A stretch of 64,000 nucleotides of DNA from Pardosa pseudoannulata (lineage: Eukaryota > Arthropoda > Arachnida > Araneae > Lycosidae): assembly GCA_032207245.1 (NCBI GenBank), contig CM063510.1:53098493-53162492 (forward strand). Reading direction: 5' to 3'. A program made the translations under genes and the position numbers. The notes under the pieces were generated by a model. The model saw only the letters and a program-made list of their open reading frames with translations. It was not told where the DNA came from and did not search any database. This document shows, one piece after another, positions 11,491-24,346 of this stretch (positions are counted from its first letter, which is position 1; every line of letters begins with the position of its first letter).

Positions 11491-11970
11491 TCCCCTATAT
11501 AATTAATGCCTTAGTTATCTGTCTGTCTGTCCTCGAATGTATGAAGCGGTTGGACCTGGAAGGATTGAGGCATCCATATTGGATTCGTGATGAGTTAGGG
11601 TTAGCAAAATTCAAAGCGAGTAAAGTTTTTCTCCTAAACTATCGATTCGATTCTAAAATAAATTGGTATAAATATGATTCATAGCACAGAGAAATATACT
11701 GTAGTCTTTAAAACGTTCGAAATCCCCCTTCACCCCCTTTATGAGGGTTTTATGTCATTATTTCAAGCTCTATTTTCCCCGGTTATGAGCAGGCAATTAT
11801 ATTTATCAATTTATCACATCAATAGGTAAAAATAACATTTTTTTCTATCATTATGACGTCATTCCTTTAACCATCTCACGCAATAATTTCTTATTTTAAA
11901 TTATTTTAATATCGTTTGCATTATTCTCATACGTTTTATCCCTGAACTTGGATATTATTCTTATTTTAAA
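11491..11970 (+). mobile_element. Helitron copy B, 3' truncated
   Basis: Starts exactly at TCCCCTATATAATTAATGCC after A, the expected A|TC junction. It follows the family sequence (GGGTTAGCAAAATTCAAAGC, CCCCGGTTATGAGCAGG, ATGACGTCATTCCTTTAACC) as far as GAACTTGGATATTA near 11954. It is then cut off and abuts the 3' end of copy C in opposite orientation. It contains the empty TTAA equivalent to the piggyBac site in copy A. Confidence 0.82.
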
Positions 11971-12626
11971 CTAGCATATATCCCGTCATATGACGGGATC
12001 AGTAAAATTTTTAATTTTCCAGAATTGTAAACTACCCTATGAGGCAGGTAAAAAAAAATGGGGTTTTTTTTGGCTGAGAATTATCTTGCAGCAAAAAATA
12101 ATCGTTGATTGAATTTTAAATTATCACATACGTACCTAATCTATTATTTAAGAGAAATATAAAAGAAAATTAATTACGTAATATATAAGTTCAGAGATAA
12201 AACGTGTGAAAATAATGCAGACGATATTTAAATAATTTAAAATAAGAAATGATTAAATGAGATGGTTAAAGGAATGACGTCACAATGATAGAAAAATGTT
12301 TTTTTCATCTATTTATTCTATAATAAATTGATAAATTTAATCGCCTGCTCTTAATCGGGGGAAAATGGGGCTTGAAATAATCGCATTAAACTCTCGAAAA
12401 AGGAGTGAATTTCAATATTTTTGCTGTGATATGAAGCTTATTTATACCAATTTATTTTAGAATCAGATCGATAGTTAAGGAGAAAATAAACTTTACTCGC
12501 TTTAAATTTTGTTAACCCTAACTCATTAAGAATTCAATATGGAGCCTATTTCCATTCCAGGTCCAACCGCTTCAAAAATTTCGTGGACAGACGGACAGAT
12601 AACTTAGGCTATTATTAGATAGGGGA
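11971..12626 (-). mobile_element. Helitron copy C, full-length 656 bp
   Basis: On the minus strand it starts with TCCCCTATCTAATAATAGCC at 12626 and ends with CTAG at 11971-11974. The 16-bp perfect palindrome CCCGTCATATGACGGG (11982-11997) lies seven bases inside that CTAG, and the next base is T. This is the classic 3' hairpin-CTRR structure. The copy carries no coding sequence. It is the cleanest reference copy in the window for the family and has no piggyBac insert. Confidence 0.88.
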
Positions 12627-13110
12627 CTAGACTTGTGAACTGTTACTATTATGTTATTGTTATTGTTGTGTAGTTAGTTGTAAGTTAAATTTTAAGATAA
12701 AAGTTAACTTAGGTGGGAGAATGTCAAATCGTCTGTTAAAATTGATGTTCTACCCACATATTATCTTTTTTATTTTATTTTTTTCTCTGTAAGTTGCGAG
12801 TGGCAACGAACGATTTGTTTACTGAAAACATGGCTGTTCTTTCGTATGCGAGAAAAATGGCTCTTGAGTTGCTTTTGTGCTTTAATATGTTAATATTATT
12901 TACGCCATAAATTCTTCTATGTGGCATTTTCTGTGCATTTAAAGATCTCGCATACGTAAATATAATAAAAAGTGTTTTATATTAAAAGGGCGTCTGTTTT
13001 GAGCAATTAATTAACGCCATTGAGAACATTCTTCAGTATCACACTTCTGATTTCGAAACCCAAACGGGACAGTGATTATTTGGTGGTATATATGAATGGT
13101 ATCGAAAATG
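12627..13110. other. No gene seen
   Basis: Spacer between Helitron copies C and D. AT-rich with no recognised element. Confidence 0.5.
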
Positions 13111-13326
13111 ACAAATTTAATCGCCTTCTTTTAACGGGGGGAGAATAAGGCTTGAAATAATAGCATTAAACGCTAAAAAAGGGGGGATGGCTTAGATTTT
13201 GAACTCGCTTTGAATTTTGCTAACCCTAACTCATAAAAAATTCAATATGGATGCCTGTATCCGTTACAGGTACAACCGCTTCAAAAATTTGCCGACAGAC
13301 ACCTTAGGCTATTATTATATAGGGGA
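13111..13326 (-). mobile_element. Helitron copy D, 5' half only
   Basis: The minus strand starts with TCCCCTATATAATAATAGCC at 13326 and follows the family to about 13111, where similarity stops. It abuts copy E, which has the complementary half in the opposite orientation. Confidence 0.78.
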
Positions 13327-13589
13327 TTATTTTAATATCGTTTGCATTATTTTCATACGTTTTATCCATGAACTTAGATATTAAATAAATATTTTTCTTT
13401 TATATGTGGTTTAATGGCTAATTTTGGCACATATGTGATAATTTTAAAATTTAATCATCCATAATTTTATGTTGCAAGATAGTTCTCAGCCACAAAACAA
13501 GACTTTTTTTACCTGCTTCATACGGTACTTTATAATTCTGGAAAATTAAAATTTTTACTGACTCCGTCATATGACGAGCTATATGCTAG
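13327..13589 (+). mobile_element. Helitron copy E, 3' half only
   Basis: Begins at TTATTTTAATATCGTTTGC, a mid-element position, and runs to the 3' end: CCGTCATATGACGAG, then CTATATGCTAG ending at 13589, followed by T. The hairpin has decayed. With copy D it forms a head-to-middle inverted junction at 13326/13327. Confidence 0.78.
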
Positions 13590-13625
13590 TGTTTGAATAG
13601 GGTCTCAAGGCAGGCTAATTGTTTA

Positions 13626-14606
13626 TTCAGTAAAAAACTTTAGTGCCAAAAACAAAAAAAAATAGGATTAAAAGTATGTAACAGAACTTTTAACGACGAG
13701 TATTAGATATTATTTAATATTTTCCACTTTCATTGCCCAGTTAATTCCCAAGTAACACTAATCAACTGACTCTTTGGGAATATGGTTTAGTTTCGAGCCA
13801 AATGGCTTACTATTTCGCTATACAAGAGTTAATAAGTTGAAAATATACTTATATAATACAATTTATATTTTATTAAACATGGAACCGCTTTGGAAAGTGG
13901 TGTAAAGAACATTAGTTTTCGATATTAGAAAATACCTCAACACTTTTTTGGTATTCAGTCAAAACTTTAGTGCCAAAAACAAAAAAAAATAGTATTAAAA
14001 GTATGTAATATAACTTTTAACGACGAGTATTAGATATTATTTAATATTTTCCAATTTCATTGCCCAGTTAATTCCCAAGTAACACTAATCAATTGACTCT
14101 TTGAGGATATGGTTTAGTTTGGAGCCAAACGGCTTACTATTTTGCTATACAAGAGTTAATAAGTTGAAAATGTACTTATATAATACAATTTATATTTTAT
14201 TAAACATGGACCCGCTTTGGAAGGTGGTATAAAGAACATTAGTTTTCGATATTAAAAAATACCTCAACACTTTTTTGGTATTCAGTCAAAACTTTAGTGC
14301 CAAAAAAATAGTATTAAAAGTAGCAACAGAACTTTTAACGACGAGTATTAGATATTATTTAATATTTTCCACTTTCATTGCCCAGTTAATTCCCAAGTAA
14401 CACTAATCAATTGACTCTTCGAGGATATGGTTTAGTTTGGAGCCAAACGGCTTGCTTATTTGCTATACAAGAGTTAATAAGTTGAAAATGTACTTATATA
14501 ATACAATTTATATTTTATTAAACATGGAACTGCTTTCGAAGGTGGTGTAAAGAACATTAGTTTTCGATATTAGAAAATACCTCAACACTTTTTTGGTATT
14601 CAGTCA
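13626..14606. repeat. ~327-bp tandem repeat, 3 copies
   Basis: The anchor AAAACTTTAGTGCCAAAAA occurs at 13634, 13961 and 14288, a 327-bp spacing. Each unit ends in CAACACTTTTTTGGTATTCAG. Copies are near-identical apart from small indels in an A-rich run. No frame is maintained. Confidence 0.9.
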
Positions 14607-14784
14607 AAATATAATAATGAAAATTTTAATATTATTAAAAAATATACAATATGGACGAAAAGCATTGCACACATTTCAAAATTAAATTTTAAGTAAAGGT
14701 GTATAAAATAAAATTTGTGAATATTTGTGAATGAATGCAACACAGGATGGAAATTTTAAAAATATATGCTTAAATTTCAGGAAT

Positions 14785-16080
<1,296 letters not shown>

Positions 16081-16154
16081 ATTAATATATAAATATACAT
16101 ATATAATTTTCGGAAGGATAAATAAATTGAATTTTAAATCTAAATTGAATTTTT

Positions 16155-17796
16155 TAATCCACCTTCCCGTTCTATGGTTCCGCATCGGCTGATATAAAAA
16201 CTAGTTTTTATTTGTCTAATTTTTTCCAGAATCTCTGTAGTAGACAAGAACATTCTGCTTCGTTTTCCTGTATATATTTTTTTTTTCTACCAACTTTTCG
16301 TATTTTATACTGAAATATATAAACCAATATATAAATAGAAATATCTAAATAAAAACAAGATTTTTGTAAACAAAAAATATAATTTTTATTTGATAAATTT
16401 ATAATAGTATCGTAAATATGAAAAATCAAATAGAAATAGTAGTATACAGTTTTAATTTTTTCCCGTTCTGTGGTTCCCTATCGATTAATGTAAAATCTAG
16501 TTTTTATTTGTCTAAATTTTTCCAGAATCTATGTAGAAGACAAGAACATTCGGCTTCGTTTTCCTGTATGTATTGTTATTTTTGTATCAGCTTTTCGTAT
16601 TTTATACTGAAATATATAAACCAATATATAAATAGAAATATCTAAATAACAACAAGATTTTTGTAAAGAAAAAATATAATTTTTAATGGATAAATTTATA
16701 ATAGTATCGTAAATATGAGAAATCAAATAGAAATAGTAGTATACAGTTTTAATATTTCCCTTTCTGTGGTTCCCCATCGACTAATGTAAAAACTAGTTTT
16801 TATTTGTCTAAATTTTTCCAGAATCTATGTAGTAGACAAGAACATTCAGCTTCGTTTTCCTGTATATATTGTTATTTTTGTACCAACTTTTCGTATTTTA
16901 TACTGAAATATATAAACCAATATATAAATAGAAATATCTAAATAACAACAAGAGTTTTGTAAACAAAAAATATAATTTTTAATGGATAAATTTATAATAG
17001 TATCGTAAATATGAGAAATCAAATAGAAATAGTAGTATACAGTTTTAATATTTCCCTTTCTGTGGTTCCCCATCGACTAATGTAAAAACTAGTTTTTATT
17101 TGTCTGAATTTTTCCAGAATCTATGTAGTAGATAAGAACATTCGGCTTCGTTTTCCTGTATATATTGTTATTTTTGTATCAGCTTTTCGTATTTTATACT
17201 GAAATATATAAACCAATATATAAATAGAAATATCTAAATAACAACAAGATTTTTGTAAAGAAAAAATATAATTTTTAATGGATAAATTTATAATAGTATC
17301 GTAAATATGAGAAATCAAATAGAAATAGTAGTATACAGTTTTAATATTTCACTTTCTGTGGTTCCCCATCGACTAATGTAAAAACTAGTTTTTATTTGTC
17401 TGAATTTTTCCAGAATCTATGTAGTAGACAAGAACATTCGGCTTCGTTTTCCTGTATATATTGTTATTTTTGTATCATTTTTTCGTATTTTATACTGAAA
17501 TATATAAACCAATATATAAATAGAAATATCTAAATAACAACAAGATTTTTGTAAAGAAAAAATATAATTTTTAATGGATAAATTTATAATAGTATCGTAA
17601 ATATGAGAAATCAAATAGAAATAGTAGTATACAGTTTTAATATTTCCCTTTCTGTGGTTCCCCATCGACTAATGTAAAAACTAGTTTTTATTTGTCTAAA
17701 TTTTTCCAGAATCTCTGTAGTAGACAAGAACATTCAGCTTCGTTTTCCTGTATATATTGTTATTTTGACTTTTTTTTTTCCCCCCCCCCCCCCCCC

Positions 17797-17845
<49 letters not shown>

Positions 17846-18735
17846 CTCATTTTTTCGTATTTTATACTGAAATATATAAACCAATATATAAATAGAAATA
17901 TCTAAATAACAACAAGATTTTTGTAAAGAAAAAATATAATTTTTAATGGATAAATTTATAATAGTATCGTAAATATGAGAAATCAAATAGAAATAGTAGT
18001 ATACAGTTTTAATATTTCCCTTTCTGTGGTTCCCCATCGACTAATGTAAAAACTAGTTTTTATTTGTCTGAATTTTTCCAGAATCTATGTAGTAGACAAG
18101 AACATTCGGCTTCGTTTTCCTGTATATATTGTTATTTTTGTATCATTTTTTCGTATTTTATACTGAAATATATAAACCAATATATAAATAGAAATATCTA
18201 AATAACAACAAGAGTTTTGTAAACAAAAAATATAATTTTTAATGGATAAATTTATAATAGTATCGTAAATATGAGAAATCAAATAGAAATAGTAGTATAC
18301 AGTTTTAATATTTCCCTTTCTGTGGTTCCCCATCGACTAATGTAAAAACTAGTTTTTATTTGTCTAAATTTTTCCAGAATCTCTGTAGTAGACAAGAACA
18401 TTCAGCTTCGTTTTCCTGTATATATTGTTATTTTTGTACCAACTTTTCGTATTTTATACTGAAATATATAAACCAATATATAAATAGAAATATCTAAATA
18501 ACAAGATTTTTGTAAACAAAAAATATAATTTTTAATGGATAAATTTATAATAGTATAATAAATATGAAAAATCAAATAGAAATAGTAGTATACAGTTTTA
18601 ATTTTTTCCCGTTCTGTGTTTCCCCATCGACTAATGTATAAACTAGTTTTTATTTGTCTGAATTTTTCCAGAATCTATGTAGTAGATAAGAACATTCGGC
18701 TTCGTTTTCCTGTATATACAGTTATTTTTGTACCC
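16155..18735. repeat. ~293-bp tandem array, about nine copies
   Basis: The anchor TTTTTCCAGAATCT recurs near 16224, 16518, 16812, 17110, 17405, 17701, 18075, 18369 and 18666. Spacing is about 293-297 bp, except for one unit lengthened by a C-run insertion. Most units contain an 82-codon minus-strand frame starting MGNHRKGNIK and rich in Ile/Tyr. The unit length is not a multiple of three, the frame is AT-driven and no domain is visible. I do not call it coding. Confidence 0.92.
17771..17843. repeat. Poly(T)/poly(C) homopolymer insertion
   Basis: Ten T (17770-17779 approx.) run into about 64 C (17780-17843) with a single T at 17797. It lies inside one unit of the 293-bp array; sister units read straight across this position. 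The Pro-rich or Gly-rich frames here are artefacts. Confidence 0.9.
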
Positions 18736-19850
18736 ACAAAAAAAACCATATTTTTGCACTAACCCGTACTAGTACGTGACCCACGCTGAAGTATCAATCA
18801 TCAGAACACGTAATAGTATGTGTCCTTCATACAATGCGTCAAAATGCGTTAATTATTTCAATACGTTACTAAATTAAAATTCAAGAGCTTTATTTCCTTT
18901 TATATATAGAAAGCACTCGATCACACGCTAATTGTTTTAAAAATTATTAATATCCAATCTTCAAAGGCATCTCACAAAAACGTATCAAAATCTTCTGAAA
19001 GTTTGTGCCTTACAGGCAGTCTTTTATAAGTCATCAAATAATCTGCTTACATATAAACATTTAGAATAATTTAAAACTTTTTCAAACTGCTGTACGTGTT
19101 GTTTGAACGATGTATCCAATTAATAACTTTAATTGTTTAACATATTTCAAATACTTTTCATGGTGACTCAAATTAATTTTTCAGACAACCTATGAAATAT
19201 TTTTAAAAATGAATCAGGAGACATTGTGCATTTTAATCTCAGGTGAAGTTTTAAGGAAAATTATACCCGAGTGATAATTATAAAATAATTACTATAGAGT
19301 AAAATAAAAATTCTTTCATTTTGTATGCAATTAAAACCAAAAGAGTTTTAAAACATGAATAATGAATTATTCAGGTGATACCTCTTTTTCAAAGTTATAA
19401 TCCGTGCATAATGTTTAAACATCGAGTTAATGCACTTGTTTCTTCTCAGGCAAGATAAATTACATTACATTCTCATTTTACAAGCTATCATCTTCTCTTA
19501 CCCTTTGAAATATTCCATTTTTATTTGAAAGCTTTGTAATTAATGCAAATTACATCACTTCTAACTTCAACGAGTTGATACAACTTTTGTGTTGAATCTC
19601 GAATTTATTCATGTATCTTAGAAATTTAAAAATATTTTGTACCTTACACTAATTAATCTCTAAAGATATTCAAATTGAAGTCCACGTGTGGATGAGTAAT
19701 CTTCTACAAAATTATCAAAATAAGGTAAACATTCTTGCCTTTTCATTTTCCACTGTGTAACAACTATTTATCTCTACACATCAAAGTATTCCCTTTCACT
19801 AAGATGCTTTTTACTACGAAATGTGTTTTATGTACACATCCCTTCATCCA

Positions 19851-19852
<2 letters not shown>
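18736..19852. other. No gene; palindromic motif near left end
   Basis: AT-rich sequence. At 18766-18777 there is the palindrome CGTACTAGTACG after TAACC, with a degenerate copy (CGTAATAGTATGTG) near 18811. This resembles the palindromic subterminal motifs of piggyBac-type ends elsewhere in the window, but no TTAA-flanked pair was found. The rest shows nothing. Confidence 0.4.

Positions 19853-19903
<51 letters not shown>
19853..19903. repeat. (AT)n microsatellite
   Basis: About 50 bp of TA dinucleotides, next to the foldback. Confidence 0.95.
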
Positions 19904-19906
<3 letters not shown>

Positions 19907-19913
19907 GAAAAAA

Positions 19914-20240
19914 GAACCAAAACCGGAACCTAAACATTATAACTCCATTAATCCCAGTAAATGTAAAACGGATAGGAAGAAAGATGGATCGGTTGTGGAA
20001 GGTTTACGACTTCCATACACGGTTAAAATAATTGTTTGAACAGGACGGAACGGCCAAAAGACCTGAAGAATATGAAATGAGAATACGAATCAGAACAATT
20101 GCAGAATTGCTCATTTTAGAAGCAATTATTTTAATTGTTGTATGGAAGTCGTAAACCTTCCACATCCAATCCATCTTTCTTCCTATCCGTTTTACATTTA
20201 CTGGGATTAATGTTTAGGTTCCGGTTTTAGTTATTTTTTT
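19914..20240. repeat. Long foldback (inverted repeat ~110 bp arms)
   Basis: The left arm (about 19914-20037) and right arm (about 20122-20240) are reverse complements over roughly 110 bp, with a few substitutions. The left arm has an extra 11 bp (ATAACTCCATT). Shared blocks include AAAACCGGAACCTAAACATT and AAACGGATAGGAAGAAAGAT. Another is AAGGTTTACGACTTCCATAC. The loop is about 85 bp. It could be a foldback/MITE-type element or a source of hairpin RNA. No flanking duplication is visible because the left side is a microsatellite. Confidence 0.85.
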
Positions 20241-20352
20241 ATTATATTTATGTACCTCTATGGAATTGCTGTGTGGAGCGCATTACATTGTAAGTAATTT
20301 TAACATAGTAAGTAATTATAACTATCAGTTATTATCGATCTAATATTTTATC

Positions 20353-20510
<158 letters not shown>

Positions 20511-20535
20511 ATATATACACATATTAGACGACCCG

Positions 20536-20594
20536 ACAGATGTTGTCCTGTTTTAACACTGTAAAACAACACAGATGTTGTCCTGTTTTAACAC
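20536..20594. repeat. 24-bp direct repeat
   Basis: ACAGATGTTGTCCTGTTTTA plus four more bases occurs at 20536-20559 and again at 20571-20594, separated by 11 bp that include GTAAAACAAC. The copies are exact; origin unknown. Confidence 0.8.
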
Positions 20595-20599
20595 GTTTT

Positions 20600-20988
20600 G
20601 AATGAAATGTAAAGGGAAAAATTGTTTTAAAAATACTTGACGTCGCCACGTGCACTGTCATCACAAACGTAATTAGATTAAATTAAATCTCCCACATTGC
20701 TTGCACAGGGGTTCGATCGTGGGACTTTTCATACTGCAACCCTTTGCACTGACCATTGCGCCACAGATACGTTGGTAAAGAAGGGTTTCGAGAGGCATTA
20801 TAATAATCTCGATAAGTTCCCAATTCTGGATTTTTACTACAAAAACATTTTCTATCGGATCAAATTGTGAATCTAAACCATTCACGAATCAACTGATTTA
20901 CATACTTGAAATTTCAGCAAAATCAGTCCAACCGTTTAGGAGGAATTCTATTACAAACACACGGACAGAAGAATTTTATATATAAAGA
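20600..20988 (-). mobile_element. Helitron-like 5' end of a second family
   Basis: On the minus strand, after A, the sequence starts TCTTTATATATAAAATTC (from 20988). CTGTCCGTGTGTTTGTAA follows, then AAACGGTTGGACTGATTTTG. This start resembles Helitron 5' ends known from many arthropods. The left boundary and 3' hairpin were not found, so the lower coordinate is arbitrary. Confidence 0.5.
20690..20772 (-). repeat. tRNA-like segment (A/B boxes)
   Basis: The minus strand reads TGGCGCAATGGTCAGTGC (A-box-like, near 20767-20750) and CGATCGAACCCCTG (B-box-like, near 20718-20705) at tRNA spacing. The acceptor and T stems do not pair convincingly, so this is a tRNA-derived repeat or SINE head rather than a functional tRNA gene. 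Confidence 0.5.
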
Positions 20989-21429
20989 TATCAAAATGAT
21001 TATACTTAAAATATCTCTTAAAATTCAGCTCTTTCTCATTCTTATTTTTTTTTTAAATATATTTTCCCAGCCACAAAATATCTTATGTAAAGGAGTAAAA
21101 GCTACTTTTTACAAACCATTTCCCAAAGCTACCCCAGCATTACATGTTAATTAATAATCTAAAATTTCAAATAATAGTTAAAGGTCAACTAGATGATACA
21201 AACTTAAGTGTATTTGTAATCACCAATAAAGTAAAAAATCAGCTTTAAATATAATCTGTACTTTATGGTATTTTTATTCAAGATGATATTTCTTTTAGAA
21301 ATACGATTAAAACAGCAACAATGTATGCAGTCGTTGTGATGAGGCGATTTAGATCTGATATATAATTTTTTCATTCATAAAAGAAGTAAAATGTTTGAGT
21401 TGTAAATCTGACCTCATCACATCGTCAGA
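20989..21429. other. No gene seen
   Basis: AT-rich. The 82-codon frame that runs in from the Helitron end has a hydrophobic stretch from AT-rich codons only. Confidence 0.45.
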
Positions 21430-22080
21430 GATAGAGGACTATAATTTAACGGAATATTGTAGTCTTGTACGGGGGTCTGAATCCAGTCATAGGTAAGAAT
21501 CCTGTCTCCGTACTTGACATTAAATAGGAATGTACCTTTGTGGAGTATTTATGAGTCCCTAGGGGACAGGGCCCAATTAGAGGTGATACGGTTACTCACG
21601 TTGGTGGTCTCAGGGCGGGGTTTGATGAGACCAATGACTGTCTGGCAACTATCCCGATTGGGAGTCAAGAAGAAGGAGGGGACTAAGTTTGAGTTGGATG
21701 AGAAGGCCCCAGAGAGTTGGATGAGAAGGCCCAAGAGAGTTGGATCGGAAGGCCCCACAGAATTGGATGAGAAGGCCCCAGAGAGTTTGGATAGAAGGTC
21801 CCAGAACGAGAGTTGGATGAGAAGGACCCAGAGAGTTTGGTTAGAAGGTCCCAGAAGAGAAGTTCGTTTCGGAGGTCCCAAAAGGAAGTTGCTATATACT
21901 CCAGCCAAGTCCGCCAGAAAGTTTCCTGCAAAATAGTACGGCCGCACCACAGGGACTCAGGAGAAAGCCCCAGATCAACGGTTGATGTAAAGATTCCCTC
22001 TCATACACATGAACCAGAAGTGTTCCGGGCCCAACACTTTAGACCCACAAAGGTACCCATTTTTTGCATTACATTTTGAA
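21430..22080. other. GC-richer block of unknown origin with minisatellite
   Basis: This block is clearly GC-richer than its surroundings (for example CCCTAGGGGACAGGGCCC near 21558 and TACGGCCGCACCACAGGGAC near 21937). It holds overlapping frames on both strands driven by the 23-bp repeat at 21691-21880. I do not recognise a protein family. The composition would fit an old LTR or other transposon fragment, but no termini were found. Confidence 0.45.
21691..21880 (+). repeat. 23-bp minisatellite, about eight units
   Basis: The unit GAGTTGGATGAGAAGGCCCC-x3 starts at 21691, 21714, 21737 and 21760. Later units are degenerate and 23-25 bp long (GAGTTTGGATAGAAGGTCCC). The period is not a multiple of three, so the similar peptides in successive frames are not evidence of coding. 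Confidence 0.9.
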
Positions 22081-22549
22081 ATCGAGATTAGGTCCTCTCT
22101 CTATACTTACGAAATTTTCTAAGTGTATATAAAATTTGTCAGAAGTAATTTAAATAGTTTGACTAAGCTTAATTATTGACTTATTATTTTTTTTGTAAAA
22201 TAGATGTATAAATGTTTTTTTTATAATAAATCTACTTTTGTTTATATTAAGATAGTCTCAGTTTGCTATTATTTTAGAGGTTAGTTGATTATTCATATTA
22301 ATGTCTGTAGTTGCTCAGAACCTGTGGTTAAATTGTAGTAAAATAAATATTTAACACAACGCAATTTAAAATAAATCCCACTATACATTTGATCACAGGT
22401 TGATACTTAAATATTTAACGAGGACTACACGACAGTCGTGTTTGATGAATGTCAAACTTAATTTTTATACTATTTAGAATGTTTAGAATTATCGGTAATG
22501 AATTCTACTTGTTAATTACTTACGTTATTATCTACCAACATTAAAATTA

Positions 22550-23360
22550 ATTATTTGAAAATGAATTATTTATCCAGAACTTTAAATTAAATATCCCTAT
22601 ACATCAATGTTTCTTAAATGCGAAATTCTAAGCATAAAACCAGTAAAGAAATTTTTGGAAAAAAAAACCTTATCATGCTACACTGCTTGCCCCCATTCTT
22701 AAAACTTATACTGATCTCATTTTATCTCAAAAAATAATTTGTTTTTCTTTACACATAATTTTTTTTTTTTACACTTTCAATAATTTTGTTCAACAACTTG
22801 TAAAAAATGTATATTTTATAAAAAAAACTAATAATGGTTTTTAAAAGAATTAACGTTGTTGCAAAACCTTGTTGGTTTAGTTTTTTATGAAATGTATATT
22901 TTGTCACGCTCACTCAACAAGCTTTATTGCTTTCTAAAAAAGACATTAAATATATTGATCTGTTAAAGGTGTTGGTAATTTTTACTTTTGACGTCATTAC
23001 AATTTTTATCTAAGATCATATATTTCTTTCAGCTTTTAGTTTTTTGTTACACTGTAGCATAATTTAGGAGAAAACATAATGCAGTAAGGAAAAATATTCA
23101 AATTTTGTAGCTCTTGCTTTTAGTTTTCAACATAAAAATGTGCAATAAAACTGCTGTCTTATGCTCAAGAATATAATACCAAGATAAAAGTAGGTATCCA
23201 TTCAAAATTTGAGTATTACCGTAAAGTAAAATTAGGTTATTTTATATTACACAGGGATACAGATATAAAATTATAAGTAAAACTTATGTAAGATAGTAAG
23301 TATATTTTAGACAAAAATTATATTCAGTACTTATCATTTGCAATAAAACTCGAAATATTC
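22550..23360. repeat. Segmental duplication, copy 1
   Basis: Shares ordered blocks with 24790-25460, including TTTGACGTCATTACAATTTTTATC (22987 and 25215 regions), GTAGCATAATTTA and TTGTAGCTCTTGCTTTTAG-like text. Copies are diverged with many indels; offset about 2.2 kb. Function unknown. Confidence 0.7.
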
Positions 23361-23535
23361 ATTTTCTTAAGGAGTTGAGAGGCAGTCCAATGATTTAAAA
23401 TCCAGTTTATGTTTAATGTTATTACTAATAACTTTAAATACAGTTTTTTAGTTAATTTATGCTTAATCAGAGTTTTACGCAAGGTCATATTCGGTTAGTA
23501 ATTACATTAAACGAGCAACAATACAACCAGATATA

Positions 23536-24346
23536 CAGGGAGCAAAAGAAAAGTTGGATAGTAAGGTTACGGGATTTCATCGCTTAATTATTTTGCATTA
23601 CATTATGCTTTTGAACTAAAATAAAATTTCAAAAAATTAAATTTCAAAAATAAACAAAAAACTTATTTTAATTTCAATAGCACATAAACATAAATTATAA
23701 ACTTAAAAGTACATTACTATAATATACTGTCGATAGAAAAAAAACAAAAAAAAACTTGGACATTGATCTAAGGTAACAAAAAATAATAAATAATTATACA
23801 TTTAAACATTAATATAATATAATATTTATTAATATAATATTTATACATTTACACATTATTATTATATTAATACATTAATAAATATATTAATGTATGTAAT
23901 GTATGTATAAATATATTAATTATTATTTATTCATTAATTAATATAATATTTATACATTTATAATAATACATTTAATACTTTGTGCGATATCCTTTGGCTG
24001 CTATAACAGCTTCTAACCTTTTATTCTTTGAAAGGACCAACATTTCAGATAAGTATGTTGGATCCGTGCCAAAAATACAACAGTGTCTTAAAAATTTGCA
24101 TAAGGTAGTATATAGTGCAAATAAAATAAATGTCAAAGTTTTTTTTTGACTGTGGAAATTTCAAAATTTCATCTTTAATTTATTTTAAAATTGAATGCAG
24201 TGTTTTATTGAAATTCAAACCTGTCATCTCAATTTTGGATGAAATTACCATTTAAAAAATGTTTATTTTAAAAGTACATTTTGCTTTTAAAATATTGCAC
24301 AACAAATTGTGTTCTCCTTGCCGTCCAACTTGTTTTGGGTTCACTG
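23536..24346 (-). mobile_element. Tc1/mariner-like deletion derivative
   Basis: The left end CAGGGAGCAAAAGAAAAGTT follows TA (23534-23535). The right end on the minus strand is CAGTGAACCCAAAACAAGTT, followed on the plus strand by TA (24347-24348). The ends share the CAG start and the AAGTTGGA block. At about 811 bp it keeps only the 3' part of a transposase. It lies between the two copies of the segmental duplication. Confidence 0.8.
23972..24133 (-). pseudogene. Tc1-like transposase C-terminus
   Basis: A minus-strand open stretch ends in SKNKRLEAVIAAKGYRTKY and stops at 23974-23972. The R-x(L/V)-x-AVI-x-AKG-x-x-T-K-Y ending is characteristic of Tc1-family transposases. The upstream catalytic core is missing, so this is a fragment of about 50 residues. 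Confidence 0.82.

Noticed and set aside
17692..18037. Poly-Pro and poly-Gly frames
   Set aside because: Generated by the homopolymer C run; not protein coding.
16208..18333. Series of 65-82-codon minus frames with similar sequence
   Set aside because: They are the same AT-rich stretch in successive tandem units of about 293 bp, a period that does not preserve frame across units; no domain.
21514..21950. 133-140-codon frames on both strands
   Set aside because: Overlapping frames in a GC-rich minisatellite; similar peptides appear in several frames, as expected from the DNA repeat.
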